Shown: positions 17,646-28,388, counted from the stretch's first letter. The stretch is DNA of 64,000 nt from an uncultured Acidobacteriia bacterium (GCA_903907865.1 CAIVPR010000126.1:124001-188000), one strand, 5' to 3'. Translations and numbers: made by a program. Notes: generated by a model not told the origin, from the sequence alone.

Positions 17646-19400
17646 ATGCGAAACAGCATGAAGTGGTTGGTGTCGGGCTTGATGCCCCTTACGTTGGCGG
17701 CGCAAACGGCCAACCGGGATTGGGTTGCCAAGAGCAACGAGAACGCGAGGCTCGTGCTCGAGGCCAGGATGCGGGAGGCGCCGGAAGCGGCCTCGCAACA
17801 GGGCATGGTGGCGCTCGACACCGAGATCACCCAGATCACGCTCGACCGGACAGAAAAGGCCCGCGCAACTGCGGTTACCGTCAAGGCCGAATTGGAGAAG
17901 CGGATGGCCGCGGAGAAAGATCCGTACGTCAAGCAGGACCTCAAGATCCTGATCGACGCCACGGATCGGAACATCCGCAACATTGATGCTGTCACGAAGG
18001 TCTTTCTGCCCTACAACGATGTCGCGGGGATCATCTTCCAAGGCGAAAACGTCCTGCTGGACGAGCAGGTGGCTGAACCGCGCCGTGCCGCCGCACTGGT
18101 TCGGCTAAGGAAATACACGGGCATGGAGCCAGGATATAGGCCGCTGACGATCCAGGCGGAGGAGCGCTTCCGTGCCAAAGCTGCCAACGGGGCGCTGCTG
18201 GGCCCCGCTCGCCAAGAGGTCGAAAAGGACTTGCAGAATGCTACCGCTTATGTGGACGGCATCGGCATCCTGTTGGAAAAGCGCAAGCTGAAGGGCTACG
18301 AGGAAGCGCTGGGCAAGCTCCGCCAGCAGGTCGGGGAGTACGGCGACTTCGTGCGCAAGGAAGTCCTGCCCCGCTCCCGCAACGACTTCCGCCTGCCTCC
18401 GGAGATCTACCAGCTCGGACTGGAAGGCTTCGGCGTCGACTACACACCGGAAGACCTGATGAAGGTGGCCCACCAGGGTTTCACCGACATCCAGAAGGAA
18501 ATGGCCCCCATTGCGGCACGGATCGCGAAGGCGCGCAACCTGCCGTCGTCGGACTACCGCGATGTGATCCAGGCACTCAAAAAGGAGCAGTTTGCGGGCG
18601 ACCAGATCCTTCCCAAGTACGAGGCAGTTCTCAAGCAGATCGAGGAAATCATCACCAAGAACCACCTCTTGACGCTGCCGCAGCGACCGGCGTTGATTGG
18701 CATTGCCTCAGCCGCCGAAACCGCCCAGCAACCCGCTCCGCACATGCAGCCACCGCCGCTGATGAACAACCACGGCGAGCGCGGCAAGTTCGTCCTGCCG
18801 CTTACGACCAAGGGTGCCGACGGGGCAGAACTGAAGTACGACGATTTCACCTTTGCGGCCGCCGCGTGGACACTGACCGCCCACGAGGCGCGTCCCGGAC
18901 ACGAACTCCAGTTCGATTCGATGGTGGAGCACGGCGTGTCGCTGGCGCGGGCGCTTTTCGCGTTCAACAGCACAAATGTGGAGGGATGGGGATTGTACGC
19001 CGAGTGGTTCATGCTTCCATATATGCCGGACGAGGGGAAATTGATTTCGCTGCAGTTCCGGTTGCTGCGCGCGGCGCGGGCGTTCCTCGATCCCGAGTTG
19101 CAGATGGGGAAGATCACGCCGGAGCAGGCCATGAAGGTGCTGGAGACGGATGTGGCCGGCTCCAAGGCGTTCGCGACCGAGGAAGTGGAGCGCTTCACGT
19201 TCCGCATGCCAGGCCAAGCTGTGTCGTACTACGACGGGTTTACGCGGATCCTGACCATCCGGCAGTTCGCGGAGAAGGCCCTCGGCAAGAACTTCAATGT
19301 TCAGAAGTTCCATGATTTTGTCTTGGGGCAGGGCTTGCTGCCGCCGGATCTTCTACGGAAGGCGGTTGCGGAGGATTTTATTCCTGCTCAGGGCAAGTAG
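17646..19400 (+). CDS. DUF885 family (metallopeptidase-like) secreted protein
   Basis: AWTLTAHEARPGHELQFDSMVEHG...NVEGWGLYAEWFMLPYMPDEG. Confidence 0.88.
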   Translation: MRNSMKWLVSGLMPLTLAAQTANRDWVAKSNENARLVLEARMREAPEAASQQGMVALDTEITQITLDRTEKARATAVTVKAELEKRMAAEKDPYVKQDLKILIDATDRNIRNIDAVTKVFLPYNDVAGIIFQGENVLLDEQVAEPRRAAALVRLRKYTGMEPGYRPLTIQAEERFRAKAANGALLGPARQEVEKDLQNATAYVDGIGILLEKRKLKGYEEALGKLRQQVGEYGDFVRKEVLPRSRNDFRLPPEIYQLGLEGFGVDYTPEDLMKVAHQGFTDIQKEMAPIAARIAKARNLPSSDYRDVIQALKKEQFAGDQILPKYEAVLKQIEEIITKNHLLTLPQRPALIGIASAAETAQQPAPHMQPPPLMNNHGERGKFVLPLTTKGADGAELKYDDFTFAAAAWTLTAHEARPGHELQFDSMVEHGVSLARALFAFNSTNVEGWGLYAEWFMLPYMPDEGKLISLQFRLLRAARAFLDPELQMGKITPEQAMKVLETDVAGSKAFATEEVERFTFRMPGQAVSYYDGFTRILTIRQFAEKALGKNFNVQKFHDFVLGQGLLPPDLLRKAVAEDFIPAQGK

Positions 19401-19545
19401 AGCGGCTCAGTCGAGATTCCAGAAATCGCCGACCAGTCCGAGTCGGTCAATTAGGGCCCCGGATCTGGCCGGGGTTCATGCGTTGCCAGTCCGGGCAATG
19501 ACGACCGGAGTACCACGTTTGGGACAGCGCCCAAAGTGTCTCGGA

Positions 19546-19574
19546 GGCACGGGCGGATGTACCACGCCCGTGCC
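19546..19574 (+). terminator. Strong intergenic hairpin followed by TTTT
   Basis: ggcacgggcg-gatgtacca-cgcccgtgcc-ttttggg. Confidence 0.5.
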
Positions 19575-19712
19575 TTTTGGGACCTCTCTGTTTAGCGGAC
19601 AGATCCAGCGTATTGTTGCTCCAGCCGCATCGGGCCAGATCGACTCGCCACCGGGCGCGAGAACGAGCAGGTGGGCGTAGACGGCACCACGGACGAGCCG
19701 CATGTCTTCCGT

Positions 19713-20429
19713 CTATTGAGTGATCTCGTTGAGCCAACGGCGCATGGCGGCGGTGACGTCGGCGGGCTGCTCCATCGGGGCCATGTGGCCGCTGTTCTCA
19801 ATGATCGCGAGTTGCGATCCCGGAATCCAAGCGGCCATTTCGGCGTGGACATCGGGGCCGCTGAAGCCGTCCTGCGCGCCGCTCAAAAGCAGCGAGGGGC
19901 AGTGGATGGACTGGACGACCTCGACCGCGTCGGGCCTGCCCAGCAGCGCGTTGATCTGCGCGGCTTGGATCGCTGGCGTCTTTCGGCCGAACATGGCGAG
20001 GATTTCTTCGACCAGAACGGTGTCAGACATGCGGTCGGGGTGGACCATCGGCGGCAACCACGTCAGGCCCATGGCGCGCATGCCTGCTGTTTTCGCGATT
20101 TCGAGGAGGGCGTAGCGGCCAGCAGCTTCCCGGTCGCCGGTTTCGCCGACGGGTTTTGGCTTGCAGCCGGTGTTGAACAGACCGAGGCCCCGAACGCGGT
20201 CGGGGGCGCGACGGTAGATCTCCAAGACAACCCTGCCCCCCATCGAATGTCCGGCTACCGCGAACGGGCCCGTCGTGGCCGCGAGAACGCGCTCCGCCAT
20301 CGCGCCAAGTGAGTCGGAGGGACCGTAGTCGGCCACCGTGATCTGGGCGAGATCCGACAGGCCCGTAAGCTGGTGCCGCCACACTGCGGAATCACAGAGG
20401 AATCCTGGAAGCAGTACGAGTTGTTCCAT
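19713..20429 (-). CDS. Alpha/beta hydrolase
   Basis: LVLLPGFLCDSAVWRHQ...VAGHSMGGRVVLEIYRR...GHMAPMEQPADV. Confidence 0.9.
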   Translation of the reverse strand: MEQLVLLPGFLCDSAVWRHQLTGLSDLAQITVADYGPSDSLGAMAERVLAATTGPFAVAGHSMGGRVVLEIYRRAPDRVRGLGLFNTGCKPKPVGETGDREAAGRYALLEIAKTAGMRAMGLTWLPPMVHPDRMSDTVLVEEILAMFGRKTPAIQAAQINALLGRPDAVEVVQSIHCPSLLLSGAQDGFSGPDVHAEMAAWIPGSQLAIIENSGHMAPMEQPADVTAAMRRWLNEITQ

Positions 20430-20443
20430 GAACCGAGAGTGCC

Positions 20444-21643
20444 CTACCAGTCGATCACGGAACCGTCGTCGGGGTCGAACTGCGCCTTGTAGGGGCGGGG
20501 TTCGCCGACTTGGGCCATAAGCTTGTTCTCGTCGATGGTGATGCCGAGCCCGGGTTCCGTGAGAAGAGGCCTGTGACCGTTCACGACCGGTGGCAGCGGC
20601 TTCGCCAGCAGGTCTGTGTATTCGTTGTCGCCGCGCTCCTGGATCAGGAAGTTGGGGATGGACGCCGCCACCTGCAGGCTAGCCGCGAGGGAGCAGGGTC
20701 CTTGCGGGTTATGCGGTGCCAGGGGCGAATAGTAGGATTCGGCCATTCCGGCGATGATCCGGAGTTCGGTGATGCCGCCCGCGTAGCAAACATCGGGCTG
20801 GAGGATGGAGGCTGCGCGCTTCTCCAGGATCTCGCGGAATCCCCATTTGGTGAAGATGCGCTCGCCGGTCGCGATGGGGATGTGGGTCTTCTTCGCCATT
20901 TCGGCCATAACGTCCACGTTCAGGGCCTGGGCGATTTCTTCGTAGAACCACGGCTGGTAGGGTTCCAGCGCCTTCATCAGTGTCATGGCCGTGGGTGGCT
21001 GGACCGCGCCGTGGAATTCGACGCCGATGTCGATTCCCTTGCCCACCCTCTCGCGCAGGGCCTTGAAGCGCTCCACCACTTCGTCGACGAACTGCGGGCC
21101 CTCGTTGTATTTGAACGGCAGGCGCGTCTTTCCGTTGAGGCGCACCTTCATGGCGTTGATGCCTTTTTTCTCGTCGAGGCTACCATAGACCCGTACGCGG
21201 TCGCGCGTCGGCCCGCCGAGCAGCCGGTGCACGGGGACGCCGAAGACTTTACCGGTGATGTCCCATAGCGCTTGGTCGATGCCGCTCTGGATGGCGGTCT
21301 TGACAGGGCCGCCACGGTAGAAGGCGCCACGCTGGATCGCCTGCCAGTGGAAGGCGACCCGCGTTGGGTCTTGGCCGACGAGGTAGTCGGCAACCTCCAG
21401 CGCTCCGGCGGCGCAGGCCTTGGCGTCGTCCTTCAGCATTTCGCCCCAGCCGGTCACGCCGGCGTCGGTCGAGATCTTCACGAAGACCCATGTGTTTTTC
21501 AGGACGAAGGATTCGATCTTAGTGACCTTGATCTTATCCTTGGGGCCGACGGCTGCGGCGTCCGTGCGCATGGCTGCGAACGGGGCTGCGGCGCTGAGCA
21601 TCGTTTTCAACCAGGAACGACGATGGAGTTGGGGAACTGGCAT
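20444..21643 (-). CDS. Mandelate racemase/muconate lactonizing enzyme family (enolase superfamily)
   Basis: GWGEMLKDDAKA...QALWDITGKVFGVPVHRLLGGPTRDRVRVYGS...IPIATGERIFTKWGFREIL. Confidence 0.9.
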   Translation of the reverse strand: MPVPQLHRRSWLKTMLSAAAPFAAMRTDAAAVGPKDKIKVTKIESFVLKNTWVFVKISTDAGVTGWGEMLKDDAKACAAGALEVADYLVGQDPTRVAFHWQAIQRGAFYRGGPVKTAIQSGIDQALWDITGKVFGVPVHRLLGGPTRDRVRVYGSLDEKKGINAMKVRLNGKTRLPFKYNEGPQFVDEVVERFKALRERVGKGIDIGVEFHGAVQPPTAMTLMKALEPYQPWFYEEIAQALNVDVMAEMAKKTHIPIATGERIFTKWGFREILEKRAASILQPDVCYAGGITELRIIAGMAESYYSPLAPHNPQGPCSLAASLQVAASIPNFLIQERGDNEYTDLLAKPLPPVVNGHRPLLTEPGLGITIDENKLMAQVGEPRPYKAQFDPDDGSVIDW

Positions 21644-21700
21644 TTGGTGACAGTTTATCCCATCCGGGGGCCGAGTGGGGAGACCCATTAAGATGAACTC

Positions 21701-21847
21701 ATGTGGACCGCCGTCGTGACCCTGCTTGTGATCTGGCTCGTGCTGATTGTCTCCCGCCAGACCTTGGGAGGTTGGGGCCACGGGTTCTTCGTGGCTTCCG
21801 TTGTGCTCGGTTTGTACCAGATCCTAGCCGGGAAAAAAGTGGCCTAA
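21701..21847 (+). CDS. 48-aa small hydrophobic protein
   Basis: MWTAVVTLLVIWLVLIVSRQTLGGWGHGFFVASVVLGLYQILAGKKVA; clean ORF with TM helices, not in supplied track. Confidence 0.5.
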   Translation: MWTAVVTLLVIWLVLIVSRQTLGGWGHGFFVASVVLGLYQILAGKKVA

Positions 21848-21848
21848 C

Positions 21849-24464
21849 CTACCATTTCGGCGTTGCCAGCCAATCCATTCCGCCTTCGCCTCCGATGGGC
21901 GCACCGGGAGGCGCGTCGGGAGCGGGCATGACCTTCGCGGTTTCGGCAGGACGTTCCAGGAATCGCTTGATATCGCCCGCCAGGAGCACCCGGTGCGCCT
22001 GTTCCGATTCGTCCTTGCCGGGATCCGCTTTCACCCGCGCGGCCAGCTTTGAAAGTTTCAGCGAGGCGATGGCGCGGACTTGAGCGTTCGACGCTCCTTG
22101 AGCCAGCCACATCACACGGTCGACCAGTACGCGCTCTTCGGCACGGCGGACTTCGGCTTCATAGGGATTTGCCGCCGAGGCGTCGAAGGTGGCCTTTGTC
22201 AGCCTATCGATGACTTCTTCTAGACCGGGCAGCGTCGGATCGACAGCGTGCTGCGCCACCATGCGGGCTGCGCGATCGAGCTGCAAAACAAAGCCGATGG
22301 TGACGTCGGAGGCGACCATGGCGGGGCTCAGTGGGTCGAAGCCGTCCCCGGTGGTGCGGGGGAAGAGTTCCCGGTGGCGTCCGTAGCCCGGCGGACGCGG
22401 CGGGATCAGTTCCAACACCTTCCTCGGCACGGTCAGTTCGGACGGTTTCAGTGTGGCCGCCAGTGCGTCCAATGCCTTGCGCTGGTTGGTTGCGGACTCC
22501 CATTTGACTGCGGTGCGGCCATCGCCGCGCATGCCGTAAATGTAGTCCAGCCCCCCCACCATGGATGAGGCGGACTCCACTGTGTAGCGGTGGTACATGT
22601 AGATCGGGACCAAGGGTTCCTCGACGGTCGCCAAAGGCGCGCCGGTGCGGATGGTCTGTTCGCCCAAGCGGTCGAGAGCCGAACGTCGCACCTTCATGAG
22701 ACGGCTCAACTCATCGGCCTGGTTCAAACCGTTGGACCACTGGTCGACCTTTGGATTGGCGTCGGTGTCCTGATTGGTCATGTAGCGAAGATCCTGGGCC
22801 CAGGCGTCGTTGAGTATCTTGGCCAGAGGGGCCGCTTCGTCGCCCGGCGGCAACGACCGGTAGCCGTAGTTGATGGCGACCTTGTCCCAGTCTCCGATCT
22901 TGGCCGGGTAGGCGTCGGAGATGTCGATCAGACCGTCCGCAGTGAGTTTTTCCTGCGGATGCGGGTAGTCCATCACGGAAATCCAGCCGCGCTCACTGTC
23001 GTAGTAGTTGTGGCCGAGACCAAGCGTGTGGCCGACCTCGTGCGCAGCCAACTGCCGGATCCGCTTCAAGGCAGTCTGGTAAAGGATGTCGGGCTTTTCC
23101 GACCCAGTTTTGTAAGGGGAGAGCAGTCCTTCGAAGATCAGGTAGTCCTGACGGTCGCGCAATGAGCCCAATGTCACGGTGGCCTTGATGATTTCACCCG
23201 TTCGGGGATCGGCAACTGAGGCACCGGTACTCCAGCCGCGGGTGGAGCGGTGCACCCAGTTGATCATGTTGTAGCGGATATCCATCGGGTCGATTCCGTC
23301 CGGCAGGACCGCAACTTTGAACGCATTGCGGAAACCGGCGGCTTCGAAGGCTTGGTTCCACCAGCTTGCACCTTCCACCAAGGCTGCGCGGACATCTGCC
23401 GGGGCACCGGGGTCCACCCAGTATTCGATCGGCTTCACAGGCTCGCTGACTGCTGCGGTCGGGTCCTTCTTTTCCAATCGGTGGCGGCGGATGAAGTGCC
23501 GCACCATCGGGTCACCGATGGGAGTGCTGTAGTCGACGTAGGTCAATCCGCCGTATCCGGCGCGTGGATCGTCCTCGCGCGCTCGGTAGTTGTTGTCAGG
23601 AAGCTCCACCAGCGAGTAGTGTTCGCGCAGCGTCACGGATTCGGCAGTTGGAGAAACGCTGGCTACGGTACCCGAGAAGAGTCCTCCACCGCCGCGCCCG
23701 CCTCCACCGCCGCCAGCCATGCCGATCGGTGGCGGACCCTGGGTGGGGAATCCGAAACCTCCACGCCCGCCCGCCTCATTGGCGAATGTCAGCAGAACCT
23801 CGATCTCGGAATTCTTGGGGAACGCTTTGGTCCGGGGAATGTAGACGGCGCTGCGTGTGGGGTCCACCCGATAAGCGCCCGGCCGCAACGCCGCTCCGGC
23901 ACCGTGCCCGTCGCGCACGAAGAACGCGGTGGCGTCGACCAGCACGCGCCCGCCGGATTCGGCACCCACAGTAAAGCCCCACAGCACCGACTTGGCGAAC
24001 GAGTCTTCGACCGACTTCCGCTCGGCTGGATTTGAGCTCGATGAACGAAACGATTCGTTGGACGCGACCAGCATTACCTTTGGCCCGACACGATGGAACG
24101 TAACCAGCCGGCCTTGGCCGCTCTGGCCTCGGTCGAGTCCGATGTCGTTCGAGCCCAGGCCTGCGGCCAAGCCCGTGGTGTAGAGGAATTCGGAGTCGAA
24201 CCGGGGAATCTCCAGCCAGAGGGTGCCCGCCCGTTCCTCCCAGTAGAGCGGGAAGAAGCCGTCCAGTTTCTGCATGCCGACTGTCCTCGCCTCGATTGTC
24301 GGCACGGCACCACCCGCAGGGGCCGCGCCGCCTGCGGGTGGACCTCCACCACGCTGGGCATTGACGTCAAGCGCCGCCACAAGCGCCACGGTCGCAGTCA
24401 GGACAGCCAGGCGTGTTCGGGGATAGATCATGGTTGGGAACTCCTTAGCTGCGATTGTAGCCAT
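21849..24464 (-). CDS. Zinc-dependent metalloprotease (DUF5117/DUF5118 type)
   Basis: LAAHEVGHTLGLGHNYYDSERGWISVMDYPHP. Confidence 0.88.
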   Translation of the reverse strand: MATIAAKEFPTMIYPRTRLAVLTATVALVAALDVNAQRGGGPPAGGAAPAGGAVPTIEARTVGMQKLDGFFPLYWEERAGTLWLEIPRFDSEFLYTTGLAAGLGSNDIGLDRGQSGQGRLVTFHRVGPKVMLVASNESFRSSSSNPAERKSVEDSFAKSVLWGFTVGAESGGRVLVDATAFFVRDGHGAGAALRPGAYRVDPTRSAVYIPRTKAFPKNSEIEVLLTFANEAGGRGGFGFPTQGPPPIGMAGGGGGGRGGGGLFSGTVASVSPTAESVTLREHYSLVELPDNNYRAREDDPRAGYGGLTYVDYSTPIGDPMVRHFIRRHRLEKKDPTAAVSEPVKPIEYWVDPGAPADVRAALVEGASWWNQAFEAAGFRNAFKVAVLPDGIDPMDIRYNMINWVHRSTRGWSTGASVADPRTGEIIKATVTLGSLRDRQDYLIFEGLLSPYKTGSEKPDILYQTALKRIRQLAAHEVGHTLGLGHNYYDSERGWISVMDYPHPQEKLTADGLIDISDAYPAKIGDWDKVAINYGYRSLPPGDEAAPLAKILNDAWAQDLRYMTNQDTDANPKVDQWSNGLNQADELSRLMKVRRSALDRLGEQTIRTGAPLATVEEPLVPIYMYHRYTVESASSMVGGLDYIYGMRGDGRTAVKWESATNQRKALDALAATLKPSELTVPRKVLELIPPRPPGYGRHRELFPRTTGDGFDPLSPAMVASDVTIGFVLQLDRAARMVAQHAVDPTLPGLEEVIDRLTKATFDASAANPYEAEVRRAEERVLVDRVMWLAQGASNAQVRAIASLKLSKLAARVKADPGKDESEQAHRVLLAGDIKRFLERPAETAKVMPAPDAPPGAPIGGEGGMDWLATPKW

Positions 24465-24586
24465 AGGCCGTCATTGCTAGGGTGGAAGCGATTTTTTTCG
24501 GACGGCCTAACCTCGGATCGGAGCCATGCGGCGAGGTCGTGATCATAGGACTGGACGGTCCTTGAAACACCTATGTTGCTTCTCAC

Positions 24587-24766
24587 ATGGCGACTGCCGC
24601 TCTACATCGTAATGAAAAGGCTCATGCCCAAGCCGAACTACATGCCTACACGAAGGTCGGACACGGGTTCGGCGTCCGACCGACAACCAAAGGTCCGGTT
24701 GGACTCTGGCCGCAGCGCTTCTACGAGTGGCTCGACTCCCGCGACCTTCTCCACAAGGCCGCGTAG
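24587..24766 (+). pseudogene. C-terminal remnant of alpha/beta hydrolase (dienelactone hydrolase/xylan esterase-like)
   Basis: AELHAYTKVGHGFGVRPTTKGPVGLWPQRFYEWLDSRDLL; only catalytic-His end present, no upstream body. Confidence 0.65.
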
Positions 24767-24845
24767 GCACCCACTCGATACGTGGAATAGATCGGCGGAT
24801 TGGTGACATAACTTTAGGGGGCAACCAGCTTCCCCAGGAAAATAT

Positions 24846-25406
24846 ATGCACACCAGACGCCGACTGCTTTCCACCGTCCTCACTTTGCCGTTGCTGGCCT
24901 TGAGCCTGCAGGCCGCTCAACCGACCGTTGGCGACAAGGTGCCGGATTTCACGCTGACCTCGTTCGACGGGAAGCAGACCGCCCTCGCCGGCCTATACGA
25001 AAAAGGCCCGGTTGCACTGGTCGTTCTCAGAGGGTATCCAGGCTACCAATGTCCGTTCTGCCAGCGCCAGGTGCAAGAGTTTGTCGAACATGCCGCCGAG
25101 TTCGATGCTGCGGGCATCCAAGTCGTCTTCGTTTACCCCGGACCGCCGGACCAATTGCAGTCCAGGGTGGCCGAGGCACTGACCGGCAAGAATTTTCCTG
25201 CCTCCTATACGATGCTGCTGGACCCCGGCTACGCCTTCACGACCCAATACGGTCTGCGTTGGGACGGGCCGAACGAAACGGCCTACCCGTCGACCTTCCT
25301 CATCTCCAAGGGCGGCGCGGTCTTCTACGCACAGATTGCCAAATTGCACAGCGGCCGAACGTCGGCGGCGACGATCCTCTCGTATTTCCCGAAGAAGAAG
25401 GGATAG
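24846..25406 (+). CDS. Peroxiredoxin-like (AhpC/TSA) protein with signal peptide
   Basis: VGDKVPDFTLTSFDGKQTAL...LRGYPGYQCPFCQRQVQEF. Confidence 0.9.
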   Translation: MHTRRRLLSTVLTLPLLALSLQAAQPTVGDKVPDFTLTSFDGKQTALAGLYEKGPVALVVLRGYPGYQCPFCQRQVQEFVEHAAEFDAAGIQVVFVYPGPPDQLQSRVAEALTGKNFPASYTMLLDPGYAFTTQYGLRWDGPNETAYPSTFLISKGGAVFYAQIAKLHSGRTSAATILSYFPKKKG

Positions 25407-25489
25407 GATCGAACACGCGGCAGCGCCACCCCTTCGCGTCTCTCCCCTCGCCACACCTTGGATGGTGCCGCGTTGGGCTGCTCAACTAA

Positions 25490-26008
25490 CTACCGCGCCG
25501 ATTGGGCCCGCGCTTCCAACCACGCAAAGAAGGTGGGCACCGCGTCGAGACGGATCAACAGCAATTGTCCGCACTTCTGGCCCTCTGCCGAGCCCATCGC
25601 AACCAACAAGCGGTTGCCGCCCAGTTTGCGCACACGGGCCTTGAATTGGGGAGATTTTTCATCGGGCCAGTACCGCATCTCGGTCTCTTCTTTGGGGAAA
25701 AGATGGTCGACATTGACCTCCGGGTCAAACGCCCTTGTAATACTCACGAGCTTTCCGTCGGACGAACGGAAGAGCAGCGTGTGGCTGAAATCCTCGTCGC
25801 TCATCCCGACTTGGTAGAACCACGACCAATAGCCGGGCCCGAACGATCCGGTATGGATCGGCGAACCCAGCTTGGCCAATGTTTGGGCGCGCGTCTCGTC
25901 CAACGTGAATGCAAGCAATTCCGCTCCAGGCAGCGTCGGCGGCGCTTCTTGTGCGATGCAGAGCGTGGTTGCCGCCAACGACGCGGCCAAGAGTCGGAGT
26001 GCGGTCAT
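25490..26008 (-). CDS. Hypothetical secreted protein
   Basis: 172-aa ORF with signal peptide. Confidence 0.6.
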   Translation of the reverse strand: MTALRLLAASLAATTLCIAQEAPPTLPGAELLAFTLDETRAQTLAKLGSPIHTGSFGPGYWSWFYQVGMSDEDFSHTLLFRSSDGKLVSITRAFDPEVNVDHLFPKEETEMRYWPDEKSPQFKARVRKLGGNRLLVAMGSAEGQKCGQLLLIRLDAVPTFFAWLEARAQSAR

Positions 26009-26010
26009 CG

Positions 26011-28071
26011 CTACTTTCCAAACGTCTTCGGGTAGTTGCTGCTATTTCGGATCTGGTCAACAATCTTGTCGCCGTCCGCCGTGTCGCCGGTGATCGAGAG
26101 GGCCATTTTGAAGAACAGGTCGGTTTGGTCCTGGTAACCAGTGAACAGATACGCGCCAGGGCCTTCGGCCGTCACTGGAACAGTGGAACCAGTGTGGTCG
26201 CCTGTCCGGTAGCCAACCGCCAGACGGCGGAGTACGCTGCCGGGTGCCGCCACGTTGGTCGGATAGCCCGTCTTGGGATCCAAGTTGTATGCAGGGAATC
26301 CGTAGTAGGTGGAATACGTGTCGCCGTAGGGGTTGGCCGCCGTGGCCGTCGGCGGAATAGTCGAAGGCATGCCACCGGCACCTTTGTTATTGGTGGCAAC
26401 GTCGCTGGAGTTGGTGAACGGCAGTCCCGCGCGGGTGTTGGAAAAGGAGTCGCCCCAAACGGTTGCGGATTGGTCGCCCCGACCCGACTTCCAAGCGATG
26501 TCCACGCTCTTGGTGCGGTCGAAGTAGTCCGAATCGGCACTGTTGCTCACACCGATGATCGACATCGACTGGTCGTGGTCGGCGGTGACAAGGATCAGTG
26601 TGTCGTTGCGATTGGCAGCCCAGGCGCGGGCAGCCCCTACCGCCTTGTCGAGTTCAATTGTGTCCCAAATGGTGCCCGCGGAATTGTTCGGGTGCGACTG
26701 CTTGTCGATCGATGCGCCCTCCACCATCAAGATGAACGGGGGGGTACCGAAGGTACCCGAAAGCGCTTCCAGCGGTGAAGCCCCCTGCGAGAGGATTTCG
26801 ATCGCCTTCTGGGTCATCAGGTCGAGCATTGGCTGGTCCGTGTAGCCCTGCAGATTGGCAACGGGTTCAGACGCGGGACGCGTTAGACCCAGCTTGTCGT
26901 AGGCTACGTCCATGTTCGAGTCCGAGGCGGCCAAGCCCACCGAGTTGGAGGCGGGCGTCAGGTTGCCACGGAAAAGGCCGAGCGTTGGTTGCCCATACCT
27001 TAGGGCTTTGAGTTCGGTTGCAGTCTGGACATACCGGTATCCAATGGATTGGAACTCCCCGATCAAGTCACGCTTGTCGGTACGGGCACTCGCAGTGAAC
27101 TGGTCCTTGCCGCCGCCGAAGATCACGTCCAAGGCGGGTCGACCGCCCAGCATCGGATTTTCGCGGTATTGGCGGGCGATCTCGAAGCGGGTTTGGCGGT
27201 AACCGGAATATGCGCCTTCCACTGCCGGGGTGGCGTCTGTCACGTCCGCGGTTGTCACCACGCCCGTGCGGTATTTGAAGCGGCGCTTGAGGTACTGCCA
27301 CAGGTTTTCAACGCGGGGGTTGTCCAAGATGAACCCAAGGTTCGAGGCGTTGGTTGCCCCGTTGAAGCGCCACTGACAATCGGTTCCGTCTGCAAGAGAG
27401 TTCACCGCGTTCAGATAGCTCTTGTTGCCGGTCGCCCAGTTTGTGCCGGTGTTGGCCGAGTCCGGAACCACCGAGTCGGAGCCGTATGTCATCACATTGC
27501 CCGAGATCGGCATTTTGTCCATCTCGAGGAGGTTGTCGAAGAATCCCTCACGGAACGAGCTGTTGCCCTTGTCGTCCAAGATCGAACGCGAAACCAAACG
27601 GGCCGCGTCGCGATAGGCGGTACCCATCGCGTCGCCAATGAAGAGAATTACGTTCCTGCGTCCTGCGCTCAACGAAAACGGGCGCACATCGATAGTGCGG
27701 CTGTCCGAGACGGCCTTTCCGTCTGCCAGAAGGTTCACCTGGAGTTTCACAGAGCCCGCCGCGAATGACTGCAGGTCTGCCCGGATGACCCAGTCGGGCG
27801 TCGAATTGCAGTCCAACTGCGCCGACTTGGCTGTGAACTTCGAGGTTATGTCGTTGGCACCTGCCGTCACACTCAGGCCGGAAACGCTCGTCGTGTTGCG
27901 GACCTCCAAGACAAGGTCGACGAGTTGGCCGTCCAAGAGCCTTGTGCGTTCCGGCAGGAGGATCTTGACGCTTGGTTGGGGCGTGCTTTGAGCCGTCAGA
28001 CCAGCGGTGAACAAGGTGCACGTTAGGGCGACCGCGACGACGGGGCGCAGGTACTGGGTGATAGAACGCAT
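26011..28071 (-). CDS. Alkaline phosphatase
   Basis: NVILFIGDAMGTAYRDAARLV...VPDSANTGTNWATGNKS...LILVTADHDQSMSIIGVS. Confidence 0.9.
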   Translation of the reverse strand: MRSITQYLRPVVAVALTCTLFTAGLTAQSTPQPSVKILLPERTRLLDGQLVDLVLEVRNTTSVSGLSVTAGANDITSKFTAKSAQLDCNSTPDWVIRADLQSFAAGSVKLQVNLLADGKAVSDSRTIDVRPFSLSAGRRNVILFIGDAMGTAYRDAARLVSRSILDDKGNSSFREGFFDNLLEMDKMPISGNVMTYGSDSVVPDSANTGTNWATGNKSYLNAVNSLADGTDCQWRFNGATNASNLGFILDNPRVENLWQYLKRRFKYRTGVVTTADVTDATPAVEGAYSGYRQTRFEIARQYRENPMLGGRPALDVIFGGGKDQFTASARTDKRDLIGEFQSIGYRYVQTATELKALRYGQPTLGLFRGNLTPASNSVGLAASDSNMDVAYDKLGLTRPASEPVANLQGYTDQPMLDLMTQKAIEILSQGASPLEALSGTFGTPPFILMVEGASIDKQSHPNNSAGTIWDTIELDKAVGAARAWAANRNDTLILVTADHDQSMSIIGVSNSADSDYFDRTKSVDIAWKSGRGDQSATVWGDSFSNTRAGLPFTNSSDVATNNKGAGGMPSTIPPTATAANPYGDTYSTYYGFPAYNLDPKTGYPTNVAAPGSVLRRLAVGYRTGDHTGSTVPVTAEGPGAYLFTGYQDQTDLFFKMALSITGDTADGDKIVDQIRNSSNYPKTFGK

Positions 28072-28388
28072 TCGCTGTGAACTCTCCGGGTGGATTTACG
28101 TCCTGTCCGGGGTCCGGACAGCACACTTCAGAAGCATAAAGCAGGAATGTTGCGTTCAGATGAACATAAGGTGAATGATAGTCCAATAGACTCACCCGCG
28201 TGTTCTGTCTTGGTCTGATGTAGTCGGAAGCGACACTGCCAACGCCACCGCGTCCGTCCGGCGTCTCCTCGGAACGCGCGCGTGGAGGTCGGACGGAACG
28301 AAACATGCAATCGGGATGCATCGGACGAGCACGCCGCTGACAGTCATTTTCGCAGCTCCCACGGAAGAAGGGATAGGATGGAAGGCGC

